A DNA stretch of 64,000 nt from Trematomus loennbergii (lineage: Eukaryota; Chordata; Actinopteri; Perciformes; Nototheniidae), in the NCBI GenBank assembly GCA_012861695.1, contig JAAOOA010000184.1, positions 479,001 through 543,000 on the forward strand, written 5' to 3'. The translations under genes were made by a program, and so were the position numbers. The notes under the pieces were generated by a model. It was not told where the DNA came from and searched no databases. It was given only the letters and a program-made list of their open reading frames with translations. Positions 25,901 through 35,311 of this stretch are shown here, piece after piece (positions within the stretch are counted from its first letter, which is position 1; each line of letters starts with the position of its first letter).

Positions 25901-26410
25901 TACAAAATGGAACAGAATATTCAACTATCAATTTCCTACATATTTCCTAATATGAAAATAAGAAAGTTTTCAATAAAAAATACAGAACCAATTGTTTTGA
26001 TACCAATATGTGTGTAATGCTGAGTACAGGTGGATTTTCCTGGATGACCAGACCCTGTGTATCCAGACCAGCTCCTCCTTCGTTTATGGCGCTGTGCCCA
26101 TCGGAGCCAGCATCTATGTGGTTGGAGACCTGGACACCGGTCAGTAAGAGAAACCAGGTCCAACAACCACAGTTTTCTGATCAGGTTACAGTCCGCTCAA
26201 TATTTAGATGTGTGAGTTTGCTGTTTCTGACCTACAGGAACCAGTTTCGACTACATCAGGGAGTTTCGCCGCAGTACTGGGACGTGGCAGCGCACCAGAC
26301 CCATGTTACCCAGCGATCTCTCCAAAACAGCGTGCGCAGGCCTGCGCATCGCCAACTGTCGACTGTTCCGCCTGCAGTGGAGCCAGGACATGTTCCGGGT
26401 CCGAGTTTGA
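13788..26410 (+). CDS. gan: Gigaxonin (BTB-BACK-Kelch Cul3 adaptor), 12 coding exons
   Basis: Gigaxonin is a substrate adaptor for a Cullin-3 ubiquitin ligase that controls turnover of intermediate filaments and tubulin-folding cofactors; loss in humans causes giant axonal neuropathy. Spliced exons (13788-13972, 14139-14253, 14376-14725, 16241-16309, 16470-16621, 17502-17623, 17767-17879, 18380-18529, 22771-22907, 25316-25450, 26030-26139, 26238-26410) total 1811 bases, one short of 604 codons; human gigaxonin is 597 residues. The N-terminal BTB domain includes VQKNILAAASPYVR and LNYNPPKEDGSTYR; a BACK domain with EKLNVGNERHVLEAVVRW follows; then Kelch repeats with LDSGEKYDPDTNTW, CYASMNKKIYAIGGGSYG and VECYDPKTLQW; and a C-terminus LRIANCRLFRLQ. 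All junctions are GT-AG and keep phase. One base is missing in exon 3 (see that entry). Introns hold many transposons. Confidence 0.96.
14139..14253 (+). CDS. gan: gan coding exon 2
   Basis: Acceptor tctgttag|G and donor GAA|gtgagt. Encodes TKLNYNPPKEDGSTYRIELQ through ILDYIFSGE, the second part of the BTB domain (38 codons plus a split one). Confidence 0.95.
14376..14725 (+). CDS. gan: gan coding exon 3, with one base missing
   Basis: Acceptor cacacag|ATC, donor AAG|gtttgt. The exon begins ITLNEETIQDMVQASDLLLL, finishing the BTB domain, then encodes the BACK region. At 14460-14468 the reading frame hits a stop (CAG TTC TAG). The following bases resume the gigaxonin sequence (LESCITAENCLGIR...) one frame away, as if one C of a TTCC were lost. 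The exon is 350 bases, whereas flanking phases require a multiple of 3 (351). This fits a single-base deletion, real or artefactual. Confidence 0.93.
14755..14830 (-). mobile_element. LINE 3'-end fragment in gan intron
   Basis: The plus strand reads GATAAGATAAGAAGTACTTTATTGATCCC; its reverse is the 'GGGATCAATAAAGTA...' tail with GATAA-type repeats common at the 3' end of fish Rex1/L2-like LINEs. Only the tail is present. Confidence 0.65.
15175..16163. mobile_element. Family A element, copy 2 (inverted)
   Basis: AGGCCTGTACTACGAAGCCA at the left and GGCTTCGTAGGACAGGCCT at the right bracket ~990 bases that match the reverse complement of the copy at 5537-6623 throughout (e.g. 'catatttgactaatatt' there against its complement here). 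It lies in the gan intron between exons 3 and 4. No transposase ORF. Confidence 0.9.
16241..16309 (+). CDS. gan: gan coding exon 4
   Basis: Acceptor tatttgcag|GTA, donor CAG|gtagaa. Encodes 23 residues, VHMKQVMSAVWQQGLDASYL and EQ, in the BACK region; the human sequence here is VHMKDVMSALW. Confidence 0.93.
16470..16621 (+). CDS. gan: gan coding exon 5
   Basis: Acceptor cccatcag|GCC, donor CAA|gtaagt (phase 2). Encodes the BACK-Kelch linker and first Kelch strand with GEAMLAAFKPRGYSECIVIA and GGEDR. Confidence 0.94.
16830..17252. mobile_element. Fold-back MITE with extra partial arm
   Basis: From 16943 (TAGGGTGGTCCTTAAAATTG) to 17252 (CAATTTTAAGGACACCCTA) the two halves are inverted copies, sharing 'gaaaactctcctggtgaatt' and its inverse. 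TA at each outer edge suggests a Tc1/mariner-type TA target. A third partial arm in direct orientation precedes it (16830-16942), including 'caagaaaactctcctggtga'. No ORF. Lies in the gan intron between exons 5 and 6. Confidence 0.85.
17502..17623 (+). CDS. gan: gan coding exon 6
   Basis: Acceptor ctgtacag|A, donor CCG|gtcagt. Encodes RKPTSETRCMCPLYDSSRQA and WITLQPMSAPRLGHGVVTA, a Kelch blade. Confidence 0.94.
17767..17879 (+). CDS. gan: gan coding exon 7
   Basis: Acceptor tctattag|AG, donor CAG|gtacga. Encodes GFLFAIGGADEHNTVLDSGE then KYDPDTNTWSPIPPMLQ, a full Kelch repeat with the GG and Y..W motif. Confidence 0.95.
18380..18529 (+). CDS. gan: gan coding exon 8
   Basis: Acceptor gacacag|CCG, donor AAG|gtaaca; exactly 50 codons. 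Encodes RQNFGVVELDGLIYVLGGET and the blade ending W..LTSMTMIRK. Confidence 0.95.
18790..20239 (+). mobile_element. Rex1/L2-like LINE, decayed, 5' part
   Basis: A non-LTR retrotransposon in the gan intron between exons 8 and 9. Translations in shifting frames show the end of the endonuclease region (18880-19080, with LPLLGRSDHNLVHLLPVYQP-like sequence), a linker with FANNKPWITPEIKALLKDKK (19220-19290), the reverse transcriptase catalytic motif FSDDSTIVG (19779-19806), and a longer open stretch 19901-20239 with LNTRKTKELVVDFRRR and SYKYLGVHLNNKLDW. Stops and frameshifts show it is dead. A SINE tail interrupts at ~19822-19940 and a MITE at 20240; the LINE resumes at 20997. Confidence 0.9.
19822..19940 (+). 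mobile_element. SINE-tail fragment inside the LINE
   Basis: 'gtaagtcgttttggataaaa' followed by 'gacatgtaacgtaacgt' is the 3' core of a very common fish SINE family. It sits between the RT catalytic motif and the LNTRKTKELVV segment of the LINE, so it inserted into it. Confidence 0.7.
20240..20993. mobile_element. Family D MITE (TGGCGC termini), nested in the LINE
   Basis: Left TGGCGCATTTCCACTCCAGC, right AATGGAAATACGCCA, flanked by TAA and TTA. The ~754-bp unit matches 30357-31120 and 51628-52602 over most of its length in reverse orientation (e.g. 'cagtctgtggtttgtacttg' against its complement). It splits the LINE codons between ACCTTC and GACTCTGTG. No ORF. TTA-type 3-bp duplications fit a PIF/Harbinger-like origin. 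Confidence 0.92.
20994..21245 (+). mobile_element. LINE 3' end, resumed after the MITE
   Basis: Continues the LINE protein: DSVTHPSSMVWSAGAA-type codons, out of perfect frame, reading as 'SPIFYGVVCWGSCISAADRK' in one frame. It ends in the non-coding tail 'gtcccctctgtgggataaag' near 21205-21236, typical of this LINE class. Confidence 0.85.
21246..22770. other. gan intron sequence, nothing recognised
   Basis: AT-rich intron between exons 8 and 9, downstream of the LINE. Short ORFs only (22420-22650 is low-complexity). No repeat family recognised. Confidence 0.5.
22771..22907 (+). CDS. gan: gan coding exon 9
   Basis: Acceptor ctccttcag|GTG, donor AG|gtaaac (phase 2). Encodes VGCYASMNKKIYAIGGGSYG and KLFDSVECYDPKTLQWTGLC then PLKER; nearly identical to human over this Kelch repeat. 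Confidence 0.96.
23020..23058. repeat. Perfect 16-bp hairpin
   Basis: CAGACATTTCTGTCAC (23020-23035) and GTGACAGAAATGTCTG (23043-23058) are exact reverse complements around a 7-base loop. In a gan intron just outside exon 9; may be the fold of a small MITE end. Confidence 0.9.
23385..24310. mobile_element. Terminal-inverted-repeat element, family E
   Basis: Left AAGGCTGGTGTCACACTGTC and CGAATTTGACACCAGATGGA, right the inverse ('tccatctggtgtcaatttcg', 'gacagtgtgagacaggcttt'). About 45-50 bp imperfect inverted ends and ~926 bp overall, in the gan intron between exons 9 and 10. Internal ORFs (23747-24148, 24087-24446) show no transposase motif. No target duplication recognised. Confidence 0.85.
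24448..24884. mobile_element. Family F MITE, copy 1
   Basis: Left TTAAAGGGGACCTATCATGC, right GCATGATAGGTCCACTTTAA, ~437 bp, no coding. A second copy lies inverted at 50791-51529. A very common type of fish non-autonomous element. Confidence 0.9.
25316..25450 (+). CDS. gan: gan coding exon 10
   Basis: Acceptor ctggcag|G, donor AG|gtcagt. Encodes FGSVACGVGKELYVFGGVRS, a less conserved insert KEQENPEQRQ, then MMTCKSEFYHDEMRR. Confidence 0.95.
26030..26139 (+). CDS. gan: gan coding exon 11
   Basis: Acceptor agtacag|G, donor ACCG|gtcagt. Encodes WIFLDDQTLCIQTSSSFVYG and AVPIGASIYVVGDLDT. Confidence 0.95.
26238..26410 (+). CDS. gan: gan coding exon 12 and stop
   Basis: Acceptor acctacag|GA. Encodes SFDYIREFRRSTGTWQRTRP, then LPSDLSKTACAGLRIANCRL and FRLQWSQDMFRVRV, stop TGA at 26408-26410. 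This is the C-terminal end of gigaxonin, where human ends FRIRVHSP. Confidence 0.95.
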
Positions 26411-28890
26411 CCCTGTGGGCGCCACACTCCACTTTTGCACACTGCTTCTGTCTACCTGCTGTACGTCTGGGTTTGGGGATTTTAAGAACACTAAAGTATT
26501 ATATTGGCTAGAGTTGAGGGTTGTGACTCTCAGTTCACGGGCTTATACGAGAATGAGACACAGGATAAAAGTTCATCTTTTTGACATCATAGGTTTAATG
26601 GCTTTTTTTATAAACCTTTAATATTTGTTGCTTTTTACTGTGGGAATTGCTTCATATTGTAATGGACATTCCTCATCAGTAATGTTAACTGGTGAACTGT
26701 TGCTTGGTAAGGGATCAAACTACAAACAATTATTGATAAACTGCTACTTTATTACACAAGGGACTTTAAAATAAATTATAAAAGTGCTGTGTTACAATTT
26801 GAGTTTTAGGATGTATTATGTTTATTATTTTTTTAGTCTTGTATTGTCCATCTTTCTGGTCATCATTAACATACATAATCATTTGACCTAATATTTCTTA
26901 CAGCTGCAGTGGAGGTATAAATACTATAGTAATATAAATCTTTAAGGGGAAGGCAGACTTTGGTGTCGGTCCCTGACAATTAGAGAGAACTGTGGTCTTC
27001 TATGTAAAATAACAATGATTTTGTGGGTTTGTAGCATGGCACACTGTGCGAGTTGGCTCTAATAAAATATTGGTCGTAATCTGTGTCAGACTACACTGTA
27101 TCACGTTTAGGACCAACTTTTTCATTTACATTGTAGAACTACCATTTCAATAAGTGCTCAAATGTTCACATTTGCAAGGGTATCCAGCGTGACTTCATGT
27201 CCTCTTGATTTGAAGGCCAGTGGGGTGGGTGGGTCAACAAAATGTCTGATCAATTATTGAGACATTTCCGTTTCCTGGCAACAGTCAACATTACCAAGGA
27301 TTTATTGTAGCAATGACAACCGAAGGTCACCTTACCTATGCAATGTAGTCATTTTGAATCAAACCAAGATCCCTCAGAGCATTACTTTACAAATACTTGT
27401 TGTCCAACAAATGATGTCATTCTGCCAATAGAGTGTTCAGGTCAGAAAGTTGACAATGTTTTGCCACATTTCTCACAATTGTCAGTTTGGGGGCAGACAG
27501 CCCAAAATAACAGTGTAAGGACCTTTAGTGCCATGATGAATGAATTATGTGTGACAGTGTAGATACACTTACTGCAGCAGATGATGAAGGTTGATGGAAA
27601 ATGAAGACATTAATAAGTCACAAACTAATCCCTGCATGCGTTGTTCAGACTGGTCTTGCATCCATAGAATGGATGAAGGTGTATTCTGAGAGACGGTGAA
27701 ATGCAATAACAACATTCACTTCACTGACAACATCCTAGAAAGATGACTTCCACAGTTTCCACACACGAACTGAATGTTAGCATGTTGGAGCACAAGCGCT
27801 TGACTTAAGATTTTATCTTTGACCAAGCTCTCTGTGCCCAGCCTGTTCAGAAATAGACGTTGCTCTGAGTCACTCTCTTGAGTTGCTGGATGTGTTGCTG
27901 ACCTCTGGCTTTCCAGTCAGAGCAGTTTTGGCATCCCTTGACCCCATTTGTTCTGTGTGAGTTACAGCTGCTGCTGTCTGTCCTCCGCTCAGGGGCAGCA
28001 CATAAAGTGACACGCGCTCAGTGGAGCTCATGGACTGTTGATACAAACACACATCATAATGTCAGAAAGGCAATCCAACACACACATTCGGCACAACCAG
28101 GGTGAACCATAGCTCTAGTAGAAGCAGTCTTTAAATAGGAAGTAATCATTAAACATGAGATGATCATTCACAATGACTTTATATTCAAGTTTACCAACAC
28201 CTCTATACTAATGATGAAATAAATATTTTTTTGAGTGTTATGTTAACATACGTTAAAACATAATTTGGATCAGAATCTCAACACAGTCAACAATACAAGC
28301 CATTACAGCAAAAACGTTGTTTGATCATAATGATCAGCTGATCAACAAGCAAAAGGAATTATTATTTCAATATTGTGTAAGATATGGGAATGTAAGTATT
28401 GCCCCTGTGTTAAACCCCAGTGTAAAAATGTCAGAAACAGGAAGGCTCTCTGACAGCAGCTGAAATAAAGTTGTTCCTGAAGCTGAAGTCTGTCTGGAAA
28501 TAGTGCTTCCTTATTTTGGACACTTCCACTATGTCTATAACAGTTTTACAATGAGAGTAAATACTTTATCAGGTTTCCAAGCGGCTCTGTATCCTAAACA
28601 ACATTTATTCTCCCGTGACCTATGACTGTTGTCAAGGCAGTGTGAACGATGGGCAGGATTTCTGTGACTGATGCATGACGACATTTTGGAAGATGTTCCC
28701 GATGAGTACACCAGTGTGCTCGACTTTACTGTGTGTCTTAACCCATTTCTATGTTTTTCTTCTGATGGAACCAAACAAGTGCTTGTGGCGTCCTCTTCCC
28801 GCAGGAAAACTAAATCTCTTTGTGATTCTCCATTGTTAATGTGAAGATGAGTTGGTTTGTTCTGTTTGGTAGCATTGTTGGATATAACAG
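26411..28890. other. gan 3' UTR and intergenic sequence
   Basis: Candidate polyadenylation signals AATAAA occur at about 26770 and 27061; which is used cannot be told. The rest shows short spurious ORFs only. Confidence 0.5.
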
Positions 28891-29050
28891 CAGGGCCGCC
28901 CCTCCCTACAGGCCGATCACGCAGACTGCATGGGGCCTCACCTCGCGGAGGGGGCCTCATCTTGCGGAGGGGGCCTCAGATCTGAGACACAGATCTGGGC
29001 CTCATCATATAACTTTGCATGGGGCCACAAGTTGGCCAGGGGCGGCCCTG
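28891..29050. mobile_element. 160-bp hAT MITE with perfect target duplication
   Basis: Ends CAGGGCCGCCCCT and AGGGGCGGCCCTG are perfect inverted repeats. The flanks TATAACAG (28883-28890) and TATAACAG (29051-29058) form an exact 8-bp target-site duplication, the hAT signature. The body has three tandem-like GGGGGCCTCA blocks. Confidence 0.96.
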
Positions 29051-30356
29051 TATAACAGCATAAAGTAACGGGCCAGGCAGTAGCACATCATTGTTTCATC
29101 AATTTCTGTAGTTGATGTTAGTTTTGAAAACGGATGATTTTGCTGCTCTTAGTCTATCCAGCAATGAGGCAGTTTGACCTGATGGTGCTGGTAATGTAAC
29201 TGATATGGGATCATTACAATTTTATTTAATGAAGTTATCATCTTTTAACCAGTTACCTGTCATTTGTTTACTCAATGCTACTATCTTTACAAGGAATAAG
29301 TTAGCATCTTTCTTTTAGATTTTTTCTGGATTTTTCCCAAGTATTAATAAAAGTGGGTGTTAGAAGAAATCACAAGTCTCTCCTCTCAACCTGCATCATC
29401 ACCTCTGTCAATCAAGTCTAGACCACTCCCCCACCAAAGTCTTTAAAGCTCCACCCTTCAGGCCAGTCACTCACTTCCCCACCAGAGACTGAAGAACAAA
29501 GGAACTGTGAGTTGGCACATGGAGCAGAATTGTTTGTACTTAAATCAGTTGATGAACTGTTTAGCTTTACTTTAACAGTCTGTTTTGTTTATGTTAGATC
29601 CACCTTCTAGATTCCCTTTGACCCATACCTATGTTAAAGAAAATAGTTTAATCCTGTGGATGCATGAAATGATTTAAGTGGAATACTGAACCTTATTTAT
29701 CATTATGATTATTGTGGTTATTGTAAGACTGCTAATAGTTTGTAAATATTCCTTTTTATTTAGATAAAATCATCCACAGCAGCGAAACCTTTGTCAACTA
29801 TCATTTGAGAATAACACGTTAAAACGGCCTGCTGGATCCAGTGTTTAAATGTGCACACCACATGGGATGTTCGATGAACCACCACTCCAACAAATTATAG
29901 TTTCTTCAGTGGGTTTTTATTTAGAGGGGTAATACAAATAGTTGACATTTTTATATAAATGTTTCCCAGAAGCCACTTAAAACTTTACAGACCACTGTTT
30001 ATGACTATGGTTTGTCGTCTGCTCTCCGCATTCTCTCCAACAATACATTTGAATCTTTCATGTGTATTCTTTCCAGTAGTTAGATTTTTTTGCATAACGA
30101 ATGTTTTTGCACATCTGTTGATGGTATAGTGCAGGAAAGTTCATTTTCCCCTTTAATTTTTTACATTCATAATAATTTGTTTATCTTGATGGTTAACTTG
30201 GAGTTTAATTTCATCAATAGGCCTCTTTTTAAACATCAGGACGATGATTACTCACTTGGAAGAACTTCAATAAATGAGAATTGGGTAATAATCCATATTG
30301 TGAAGGGAGTTGTTCAAAATATTTCATTTCTTTGTCCAAATGTACTTATACCCTTA
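29051..30356. other. Intergenic, no gene seen
   Basis: AT-rich non-coding sequence with no recognisable repeat boundary. One ORF (30090-30416) runs into the adjacent MITE and is not credible. Confidence 0.5.
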
Positions 30357-31120
30357 TGGCGCATTTCCACTACACGGCCTCGCTCGGCCTCGCTCGGTAT
30401 GGCTAAGCCTCGTTAGGACTGGCTCACTTTATGGCGCATTGCCATTACAGTTTAGGAACTGGGGTAGTATCTATAGTAACGCAGTGTAGGCGGAGCCGTG
30501 ACGTCATCTTCAATGAGCACCCAGAAAAACAACACAGCCGTTAGCTGTTAGCACTCAGAGCTCACAGCTCCTCATATATGTTCAGAAACTAGACAAAAGT
30601 TAAACAAGTACAAACCACAGACTGCCTGTGTCATGGTGAATACAGTCGCTGCTTTATTTATGTCTGTATAGGCCGTTGTTGTGAGTGTGGACGGTCGGAG
30701 CATATACTGCGTTAGCTTAGCCGATCTCCATTTAGAAAACACGCATTTTAAAAGGTTTTTCGCCTGCCGTCTGTCTGCAGACTTGCCAAAGCATTAATTC
30801 ATGGTTTTTACTAACCGGTATCAGTATGTTGTTACTTCGGCATCATTTTGAAACGTGTATTACAATTAAATCACGGTCAAATATGTCCATCTTGTTGTAG
30901 TTGTAGCCCCCTTGCCAGCGATTCTCTCTCTAGTTTAGCATACTCAGCCCGACTCAGCCTCGTTGTTCCTGGCCCTAGAACCACGATTTTATGAGGCCAG
31001 AAAAACTGTGAATTAGGACCCGCTAGCCGGTACTAGGCCAAGTGGAAACGCAACCAAAGACGGGCCGCTGACGTCACAGCTCTCTTAAACGGGGCTCCGC
31101 GCTGTAGTGGAAACGCGCCA
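30357..31120. mobile_element. Family D MITE, copy 2, TTA target duplication
   Basis: TGGCGCATTTCCACTACACG at the left, GTAGTGGAAACGCGCCA at the right, TTA directly on each side (30354-30356, 31121-31123). An internal second copy of the terminus (ATGGCGCATTGCCATTACAG near 30432) indicates duplication inside the left end. Non-coding. Confidence 0.95.
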
Positions 31121-32224
31121 TTAGATGCTCAAAACCTCAAGATGTGATCCGCTTAGTTACATTTTTTTCAGAGGTTGGTCTGGGTCATTTCTCTTTTCTT
31201 TCATGAAAAATAAATGTCGTTTTTGATTCTGGCAGACTTCCCATTTGTTCAACAACATTGCCCTCTTATTGTCAGGCTGATACACTTGTTACCAGTGAAC
31301 AAAGTCAAAGAGTGTTCTGTGTTAATTGAGTGTTCCGCCAGGTTTGAGTTACATACGTGTGTTGGTCATGAAGTCTAGACGGGAGATTAACAACAGGACT
31401 GTAGCAGGACCGGGGGGTTACATTGAGATGAGGAGCAGAACCGGTTCATAGCTGCACTGTTTGTCTCTGAGTGTACGGCTGTTCAGATATGGTCAGCTGT
31501 GAAGTGCATCATTTGGTCAGATGATGAATGTCACTACAGAAAAAGAAACCTTTGCTTTCAGTCCTTGCATGCGTCACAAGCTCTATTGGCATGGGACTAG
31601 TATTACCAGGGACCTCGTGTGATTTTAAACCCCATCCAACTACCTCTGTGTTTCGAGCACGTGAGAAATGGAGTGACTACCCCTTTATCAAAGCTATTCT
31701 TAAATTCCAATTATTTAAAAGAAATGTAGGCTTAAAGGCTTATTTTTGTCGACCAATGCTAACAAACCTTATAGCAATTTCAATAACTTTTTGAGTGTTC
31801 TCTGTTTGCGCTTCTGTTCCGCTACATATTTATTATTATACACATTTACCGTTATAATTCTGTCATGTGACCTCAGATGGGGCTGTAACAAAAAAAGTTA
31901 AAAAGGCTCGCTTTTAAAAACCTCAATTCATGATAATGAAGCTAGAGCGTATCACTAACATGTCTTTTTGAAAAGGATCTTTGATGAAGGATCGGAGCAA
32001 CGCGTTTCACTCATCAGCTCATAAAGGACCACATGCTTTCATGGAAACAGTTTGTATATTAATTGATGATGGCATAATCAAACATACCATAACAAAATAG
32101 TCAAAGGAAAACACTGATAAAATTCAACAAACAAAATGAGTCAATGAAGAAATTGGATTAAGAAATATAAACAAAAAAGATGAATAACAATTTTTTGAAC
32201 TAAAATAACTGAAAAATCCATATT
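31121..32224. other. Intergenic, no gene seen
   Basis: Mixed-composition sequence with no convincing ORF; 31528-31794 is open but has no recognisable motif. Confidence 0.45.
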
Positions 32225-33250
32225 TCAATCCAGTCTGTTAGTGCAAAGACAAGCCTGTGGCTGTAGGGCAGGGGTGTCCAAACTTTTTTCACTGAGGGCC
32301 ACATACAGAATACACATACACCTCACTAGAGGTGAAGTATATTGCCTCATAATTTGAGTTATAAATTAGCAAAATGAATCAAATGTAGGTAAATTATGCT
32401 TGATACTTGATAATGACTTAAGAAAAAAAAAAGCATATATCACATTTATTGTGTTGGCAGCTCAACCTTCAAAACGGAAGCCTCAGTTTGATTATAATAA
32501 GAGGATATATGAAGGGTATATTTCAAGCTTGTAAGGTAAATAAGTTATTGGGCCTTTTTTCTTATCAACTAAGATTTGTTAGAAAATGTTTCCAACTTTA
32601 ATTGACTGAATATATTTGAAAAGTGGGCTTATGAACACATGAATACTACTGTGTAATATATTTTTACATATATATTTAAGAAGTACAATATAAGACAAGC
32701 AGACGTTTAATTTGTGGGCCATATTCCTTTATACTTTTTAATTTACTGAGGGCCAATTCAAAATGGTCCGCGGGCCGCATTTGGCACCCGGGCCGTAGTT
32801 TGGAAACCCCTGCTGTAGGGACTTGGCTTGGGAAACAAAGGGTCGCCGGTTCAAGTCCTGGTCAGACTAAAAATACGGAATGTGTTCTGGTAGCTAGATA
32901 TGTGCTGTTCAGCTCCTGGGCCCTGCCGAGGGGCCCTTCAGCAAGGCACCGAACTCCCAACTGCTCCCTGGTGCCGTACAGCCTCTCGCTCACCCACCTC
33001 TTCACCAGTGCATGTCTATGGGTCCTGGGTCATTGATGCTGAGACAACAGCACAGTGTTGTTCTGCTCGCCGGGTTCGGACACGTCGGAGCCTGGCTGAC
33101 TGCGAGATGTGGCGGCAGGAAGCGCACGCAGAAGGCTGTTTGTGGGCGAAAGAAGCTTTAGGAGAATCTGATGGGGACAGGGAAACCTCAGAGCGGACAC
33201 TGAGGTGTTGTGAGTCAGGACCCTGGGGGCTGCTCATCGCTGCTCGGCCC
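32225..33250 (+). mobile_element. tRNA-derived SINE, split by a hAT MITE
   Basis: To the right of the nested hAT, GTCGCCGGTTCAAGTCC is a polymerase III B-box. It is followed by 'ccttcagcaaggcaccgaac' and 'cccaactgctccctggtgcc', the body of a widespread fish SINE. The 5' head including the A-box region lies left of the hAT (32225-32268). SINE-derived ORFs here are not genes. Confidence 0.8.
32269..32812. mobile_element. hAT MITE with perfect 8-bp target duplication
   Basis: Ends CAGGGGTGTCCAAACTTTTT and GTAGTTTGGAAACCCCTG, flanked by CTGTAGGG at 32261-32268 and again at 32813-32820. The body has 'gagggccacata', 'gtgggccatattcc' and 'cgggccgcatttggcacccg', typical of the large hAT-derived family whose ends also occur at 62491. 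It is inserted into the SINE head. Non-coding. Confidence 0.96.
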
Positions 33251-33314
33251 TAACACTCAACTGGCCCCTCCGGAGTTTCAAACAGTGAAGTCATCTTGCT
33301 ATTTTCTTCCACCT

Positions 33315-33364
33315 GAATATATCGTCCCCTATGTGTATCGAATATATCGTCCCCTATGTGTATC
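33315..33364. repeat. 25-bp direct tandem duplication
   Basis: Two exact copies of a 25-base unit beginning GAATATATCGTCCCCTATGT, back to back. Confidence 0.92.
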
Positions 33365-34020
33365 AAATATAAGCCATGTCTGATTTGCAGTTTGCTGTTT
33401 GTATTAAAAGGATGCTAATATACCACATCTCCAGATCCAGCTGCCACTACTTCAATACATCAAATGGAACTTAGATTGTGGTGCGCACCACACTGTTCTC
33501 TTTCGATATATGTAACAAATGAAATGAAACTGGGATGTTGATATTGATATTTCTGTTATTTCTTTTAAGTTATTATTCTTGGGCCTACACAACTAGACAT
33601 TATAGTAGTTGAATAATATCAAGTTACTCCAAAAATATAGCAGCAAAAACACAAGGTTAGATGGAGGCTGATGATGTACTGTTTCATCTGTTTCAGAGGA
33701 GATTCAGTTTTCTTATTTAGTTTTTTGCTCTTGATGAGAAAGAGCCCTGGTCAATAGTCACTTTACAATAAAGCTAATATTTTCTTTCAGGATACTGTAT
33801 GTTATGGCTACATCATCAATAAGCTATATTTCTGAACTGCTATACCTGCTTATGTTTAAGCATCTGGTATCAACACTGACATCAGGTGACCTGCTGCACC
33901 ACAATGTTCTTATAGACCATGTCTATGACATGCCTTTAAATCTTCATGTTTACTTGGTAAAAAAAGGTTATGTTGTGTTGCTTTGTTGTTAATCATAATT
34001 CAAATCATGGCCAGCAGAGA
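33365..34020. other. Intergenic, no gene seen
   Basis: AT-rich sequence without recognisable ORFs or repeat ends. Confidence 0.45.
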
Positions 34021-34519
34021 CCTGGGCCGTATCTCATTTCTGGGATTTCCCCTCCTCGAAATTCCTCGAATCCTCGGTCCTCCGGTAGTGACCCGGAAAT
34101 GAATTTCAGCGCGCCATGTTGAAGGACATCTCATTTCTCTAAATGCACATCAAGGACAGAGGATTGAGCATCGAGGAGGCTCTCTGGAGGAGCTATAATC
34201 GAGGATACACTGATGGGTCCTCCACGGCTCCTCCGCGGATGCATTTCCGGCAACAGATGTTTCAAAGAGTCGTGACGCACGGCCGGACTTATCTCAGCCA
34301 ATGACAGCTCTGCATGCATCCCCTGGATATTATTTTATTAACTGCTTTCATCGCGACGCGATGTTTCCAGAGAGAACAGCTGTGAGGTCCGTGCAGAAAG
34401 CAGAGCAGTGTGTATAATATATATCACTCAGTATAACAGGCCTACTCTCTTTATTTGCTTTAGTTTAGTAGATATCTACAAACAAAGAGTCGATATTTTT
34501 CTAAAACCAAAACAATTTT

Positions 34520-34770
34520 CCAAACTCACATTGGTTTCGCATACAGCATCTCTGTAATGTATGTGTATTCAGCAGTATTCACTCTCTCCACTAAAAGACT
34601 CGTTGGAGCTCTTGCCCCCCCTCCCTGTGAGCCTAGTGTGCCGATTGGTCAGCTCGGCCACTCTGTTCTGATTAGTCAACAACAGAGAGGCTCCGCCATG
34701 TCTAACAGTGCTTTTTTCGGCCGCTCTCAGAACATCAGTCTTATAATGGCGTCGGTACAGCCGTATATTT
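34520..34770. mobile_element. Family B MITE fragment
   Basis: 'ctcacattggtttcgcatac', 'gcatctctgtaatgtatg' and 'cgttggagctcttgcc' match the family B copy at 7235-7345. Neither terminus is present. Confidence 0.75.
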
Positions 34771-34818
34771 TATACGCTAACTAACTGAACTGTACCTACA
34801 ACTGTTGTTATAGAAGAG

Positions 34819-35118
34819 TGTGACGGCCCCAGGGCCTTTGTGCAGGTGTGTTGCAGGTCTTACGATGGGGTGGAGCTGAAGAGGCTAATCAGCGCGATCA
34901 CGGACACCTGGCCGGAGCCGAGGTGCTATTAAGCCCAGCTGCCTGGAGTCACACGGCGGCCCCTGTCTCTCTCCAAAGCGGCTGCAGAAGGACGAACTCG
35001 GCGATTCTCTCCCCTCGACCACCTATCTCTGCATTTACCACAATAAATGTGCCGTGGTTTTGTAAACTCGTGTATGTCTCCTTGTCTTTCCGTTGTGGCC
35101 TACGTGCCGGTCATAACA
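34819..35118 (+). mobile_element. Solo LTR (300 bp) with 5-bp target duplication
   Basis: Begins TGTGACGGCCCC and ends GGTCATAACA (TG...CA), directly flanked by AAGAG at 34814-34818 and 35119-35123. An AATAAA polyadenylation signal is at 35042-35047. These are the hallmarks of an LTR retrotransposon reduced to one LTR by recombination. No internal gag/pol remains, so the superfamily is undetermined; a 5-bp duplication fits Gypsy, BEL or retrovirus-like. Confidence 0.93.
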
Positions 35119-35311
35119 AAGAGTAAGTTATTTTTACCTGTAATAAACTACTACTGTTTGATGAGAAATCAAATCATGGTTTGCTATATATGAATGATAT
35201 GTTATAGGAGCAAATCATTCAGGGAAGAAAGGATACTAAGTATTTCCATCAAACTTTATTTTTAGAAATGTACAAAATGAACATAAATATACATATATAC
35301 ACGGTATATCA

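Noticed and set aside
28535..28960. 141-residue minus-strand ORF
   Set aside because: Overlaps the 160-bp hAT MITE and shows no family motif.
32820..32870. Possible tRNA gene (B-box GGTTCAAGTCC)
   Set aside because: No cloverleaf partner or acceptor stem; it is the promoter of a SINE.
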